Below are positions 7,501 through 9,495 of a stretch of 9,495 nt of DNA, piece after piece. The notes beneath the pieces are model-generated. The model was given only the letters and a program-made list of their open reading frames with translations, was not told the origin of the DNA and ran no database searches. The stretch's first letter is position 1. Every line of letters begins with the position of its first letter. Position numbers and translations under genes: made by a program. Origin of the DNA: an uncultured Eubacteriales bacterium (GTDB taxonomy: Bacteria; Bacillota; Clostridia; Oscillospirales; Acutalibacteraceae); assembly GCA_900317795.1 (NCBI GenBank), contig ONIF01000052.1, positions 1-9,495 of the forward strand, read 5' to 3'.

Positions 7501-9495
7501 ACAGGTGAAGGCTGTTTCGGTGAATACAATATCACGGTATCTGCAAGAGAGGACTTGCTTCTGGATATAAAAGAAATGCTCAAACAAAAGCTGATGGGTA
7601 AATTCACAAACTGGAGTATGCGAAGAACCGATACCGTTGCCGACTACTGCCTGACTCTTACAGACTCCTTTGACGGAAGCAGGATACTGAAAGCATTGAA
7701 TCCATACGATTACGAAACGCATAATTTTCTTGCCTATGCCCTGACTGTAAAGATACTTGGCATGGATAAATCTGACAACGATAAATACATACTCCGCAGT
7801 CTGATAAATCTTGATTCATATATTCACTGGTTCAGAAATACAGAGCTTCGCCCCGATTATATGCTGATAGAAATACCCGTTGATAAAGACCTGTATGATG
7901 CTGATAAAGATTTGAATATATCTATCAAAATCATCGAATGTAAGATGACCTTGAATACTGACAGATTTTATGAAGAGGCCATCTCTCAGGTAAAAAGCGG
8001 CATATCATTTTTCAGTCAGAATTGGAAAAAGGATAATGAGCATATCAACAGAAGATATTGGTTTACTCAGCTTTATCGTGCCATAGCCTTTTCTGTTCTT
8101 AACATTGCGGATAACGATCCTTATTATAATATCATAAACTCAAAGATATATAATATCCTTAACGGTGAAGTAAATATTTCGTGGAGCAGTGATATATATG
8201 CCTTTGATTTGGGAGATACCTCTGATGCAGTTGATGAAACAGAGATACAATCGGAAGATATCGATCAGATCATTGTATATCATAAATACGGACAGCTTGC
8301 CGTACAAAAAATGCTGATACCCGAAGATGACGGAGAATCCGTTAAAAGTGTGGATATGACTCCCTCGACAGAGAGTGAAACAGATGAAACGGATATTACG
8401 GAATCATCGCTGTCTGATGAAGCTGAAATTTTATCACCATCTGTAACTGATGAAAAAGAAAAAACGGATGATACTTCATCTGATAAGGTAATACAAGAAA
8501 ACGAAACAGGTGAACAAGTCGTGAATAACGAAATGAAAAGAGATATTTCTAATATAAGAATACTTCTTGGAACGGATATGAAAACACAGGAAAAAATATA
8601 TTGGGAATTCGGCAGCCACAGTCTTAACAACAGACATTTATTGGTCAACGGTAATTCGGGAAGCGGCAAAACATATTGCCTGCAAGGTCTGCTGATGAGT
8701 TCTGCATTACAGGGAGTATCCTCTGTTGTGTTTGACTATACAGGCGGTTTTACGGAGGATAAACTTGACAAAGTATTCCTTGACTGTTTAGGCGAAAGAA
8801 TAAGGCAGAGAGTTGTTTATGTCGAAGGCATACCTGTCAATCCTTTCAAAAAAGGCATGATAAAGGCAGCAGGAAAATATTATCCCGAAAAAGATGAAAG
8901 TGTCGCAAACAGAGTAGCAGAGATTTTCAAAAATGTTTACGGCTTTGGTCCTCAGCAAACAAGCAGTATTTATCAGGCAGTCAGAACCTGTCTTAAAAAA
9001 TACGGAGAAAATATGAATTTCCGAAATGTTGCCGATGAACTTGAAGAAATGCGGGCAGATACTGTAATAAGTAAAATATTGCCGTTCATTGACTTGGAAC
9101 CGTTTGTGCAGGGCGAGGATTTTTCATGGGAACAGATTCGTGACAATTCCGAAGGGATAGTTTATGTTATACAGTTTGACGGTTACAACAGGGATATACA
9201 AGTTTTATTGACAGAAATACTGCTTTGGGATATATGGAATTTCTGTGTTAAAACAGGAGATGAAAGTAAGCCGTTTATATTGGTCATGGACGAGGCACAG
9301 AATCTGAGACATAAAGAAAAATCTCCGAGTGCGAAAATTCTCACAGAGGGAAGAAAATTCGGAATATCAGGCTGGTACGCTACTCAGTTTATGAAACCTC
9401 AGCTTTCCGATGATGAAATACAGAGATTACAGCAATCTGTACAAAAGCTCTATTTCTGTCCGCCAGATGACGGTGTGGAGATAGTAGCCAAAAGC
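4570..9495 (+). CDS. dptH: DptH (DndH), giant HerA-type ATPase of PT-dependent restriction, 3' end beyond window
   Basis: The frame is open without interruption from TTG 4570 to the window edge, 1642 residues so far. It is the motor subunit of PT-dependent restriction, thought to act on DNA with DptF and DptG. The C-terminal part is a HerA/FtsK-like ATPase. Walker A is GNSGSGKT (1361-1368, K1367), Walker B is FILVMDEAQN (D1574, E1575), and the sensor-like WYATQF has T1605 and Q1606. The first 1250 or so residues lack a common domain that I can name. They include a segment beginning WVVCED (953) with GFTTGEGCFGEYNITVS (975-991), and a candidate PD-(D/E)xK site with D1096, E1123 and K1125. An acidic Ser/Thr-rich hinge (1252-1321) separates this part from the ATPase. 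There is no signal peptide or membrane helix. TTG overlaps the dptG stop (TTGA), suggesting translational coupling. The C-terminal end of the ATPase is cut off by the window edge, not by a mutation. Confidence 0.9.
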   Translation, partial: MKKLISEVISMIEKQMKKNSTYLLKIEDFDDPVVYMEICRHFADRHEINFIANLEYSKYQSFCECNNPDWNFALDYLSSNGYVQDIPLTKFRNLAAEKYNGMTLLLLMGAEAALDKGSLKDFSRISMNDVVTRLKKNYGAWFKDIINDLEYDEDKGCNIINNIYKDLFRYINVDPMQLSLFVDDLGRQDITAFRELTEYIYNSLNQYWNIPSILSNYKMPEKNPLKYISNSFQFIHNILNLSSSKRKKLSRQLQKYAEDNCIDMDSEFEGFESYKQFSECLTEFLDNKNIDINRKRFLESDFGIITKIMNLSVDTETKTVSKNSVIPLSGEPLTAYLKMISLSWIRFYEKFEAYPLDTVITVTSVRLSNCTADDEEEEVRSLAAQFENICTYMGGILKYIQEKGLSNTEYSVNYEDGTDPFDTDNIDVIKSKLKTIDKWGKNCEIKFSVNAVGESEHETQKTEFRWSFSPYANWKNSFALLRLLGSSDDDNISAESPLLTTCGNMDELIASESEDEFFIKLESIQCKVMSNYSNVVRTYFKDRCIEEFSLLQSSFSKWSEDISSHGFFNCITDMNEMISYYIDLIKKVTDEYSSYTSNAKSKVGYLLNIFNIISDEDFLESARSPEVIIPAYHPSMLEKISARNDFIIFSFSELIPELFCHKEKSIDQLFQEYDKMATITQAVDVIPYGNDKLICKNVWGYYAVYYGDKKKTYIGNIELVPEECEKNADVSEQSDIIFRNIRDYIKTFPSSTDGLNVAFISPAEIQYVVDGINKVSDWLTKLKVYASVNIKVICFGGSKNISGYLKYWVNNYMNQDRTVNIKTSLQYIPIQNFEKNLNELLENQDMCFIYDILKTNDIEFDSFISKEKEIKAHQSSCQFPMMFIPDTVAKTQGMQRKINISQIQFLVSRSYTQLVNKVLNPNVMDKEYKVMQVLELRKNQNAILDIAHDKCRWVVCEDKAIDRKLLQAEKRRIIGFTTGEGCFGEYNITVSAREDLLLDIKEMLKQKLMGKFTNWSMRRTDTVADYCLTLTDSFDGSRILKALNPYDYETHNFLAYALTVKILGMDKSDNDKYILRSLINLDSYIHWFRNTELRPDYMLIEIPVDKDLYDADKDLNISIKIIECKMTLNTDRFYEEAISQVKSGISFFSQNWKKDNEHINRRYWFTQLYRAIAFSVLNIADNDPYYNIINSKIYNILNGEVNISWSSDIYAFDLGDTSDAVDETEIQSEDIDQIIVYHKYGQLAVQKMLIPEDDGESVKSVDMTPSTESETDETDITESSLSDEAEILSPSVTDEKEKTDDTSSDKVIQENETGEQVVNNEMKRDISNIRILLGTDMKTQEKIYWEFGSHSLNNRHLLVNGNSGSGKTYCLQGLLMSSALQGVSSVVFDYTGGFTEDKLDKVFLDCLGERIRQRVVYVEGIPVNPFKKGMIKAAGKYYPEKDESVANRVAEIFKNVYGFGPQQTSSIYQAVRTCLKKYGENMNFRNVADELEEMRADTVISKILPFIDLEPFVQGEDFSWEQIRDNSEGIVYVIQFDGYNRDIQVLLTEILLWDIWNFCVKTGDESKPFILVMDEAQNLRHKEKSPSAKILTEGRKFGISGWYATQFMKPQLSDDEIQRLQQSVQKLYFCPPDDGVEIVAKS
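7852..7995 (+). other. Candidate PD-(D/E)xK nuclease site within dptH
   Basis: The encoded stretch reads PDYMLIEI, then about 20 residues later a beta-strand-like IKIIECKM, then a helix containing SQVKSG. D1096, E1123 and K1125 are spaced as in the PD-(D/E)xK fold (acidic residue, then E-x-K at the end of a strand), with Q1140 and K1142 on a following helix. E1101 is a further possible metal ligand. The pattern is visible in the sequence; nuclease activity is inference. Confidence 0.5.
8323..8532 (+). other. Low-complexity acidic Ser/Thr hinge coded within dptH
   Basis: These 70 codons (residues 1252-1321) hold 24 Asp/Glu and 20 Ser/Thr and very few aromatic residues. They include runs such as TPSTESETDETDITESS. 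The stretch lies between the nuclease-like region and the HerA-type ATPase, whose Walker A begins 40 residues later. It is probably disordered and flexible. There is no exact tandem repeat. Confidence 0.8.

Noticed and set aside
7297..7722. Reverse-strand open frame of 141 codons
   Set aside because: It lies wholly opposite dptH, whose reading is continuous with recognisable segments there. The antisense translation shows no domain and no good ribosome binding site was noted.
8280..8669. Reverse-strand open frame of 129 codons, Ser-rich
   Set aside because: It is the mirror of the acidic Ser/Thr hinge of dptH. The low-complexity codons on the plus strand produce the Ser/Val/Phe-rich antisense frame.
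1..9495. Counting GAAC/GTTC, GATC or GGCC sites to guess the phosphorothioate motif
   Set aside because: GATC and GGCC are both present in the window and no motif is clearly avoided. One 9.5-kb window cannot show the modification specificity.

Overview
The window is one stretch of a plus-strand operon from an AT-rich bacterium. It carries the restriction half of a Dnd-type DNA phosphorothioation (PT) system. The low GC content, strong GGAGG/AGGTGAA ribosome binding sites, two TTG starts and very tight gene spacing suggest a low-GC Gram-positive, probably a clostridial Firmicute. The sequence alone does not fix the genus.

Layout: (1) bases 1-78, the last 25 codons of an upstream gene I cannot identify; (2) 92-1240, a group II (SufS/CsdA-like) cysteine desulfurase; (3) 1253-3019, dptF, a P-loop protein with a small cysteine cluster; (4) 3032-4573, dptG; (5) 4570-9495, dptH, a giant protein of at least 1642 residues. 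DptH has a C-terminal HerA/FtsK-type ATPase and a candidate PD-(D/E)xK nuclease site, and the window edge cuts it off. Gaps between genes are 12-13 nt, and dptG and dptH overlap by 4 nt. No stretch over 300 bases lacks a gene. I see no internal promoter, terminator, RNA gene, insertion sequence, CRISPR array or attachment site. The operon promoter must lie upstream of the window.

How it should work (established for Dnd systems, inferred here): a cysteine desulfurase supplies sulfur to the DndC-D-E machinery, which puts phosphorothioates into host DNA at short motifs. DptF, DptG and DptH (also called DndF, DndG and DndH) act together to attack DNA without the modification. The desulfurase here is the only visible link to the modification half. 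dndB, dndC, dndD and dndE are not seen and would be expected upstream.

The system is known. The points most worth a second look are the candidate nuclease site in DptH, the non-IscS type of the desulfurase, the cysteine cluster in DptF, the unusual dptG/dptH junction and the unrecognised upstream tail.
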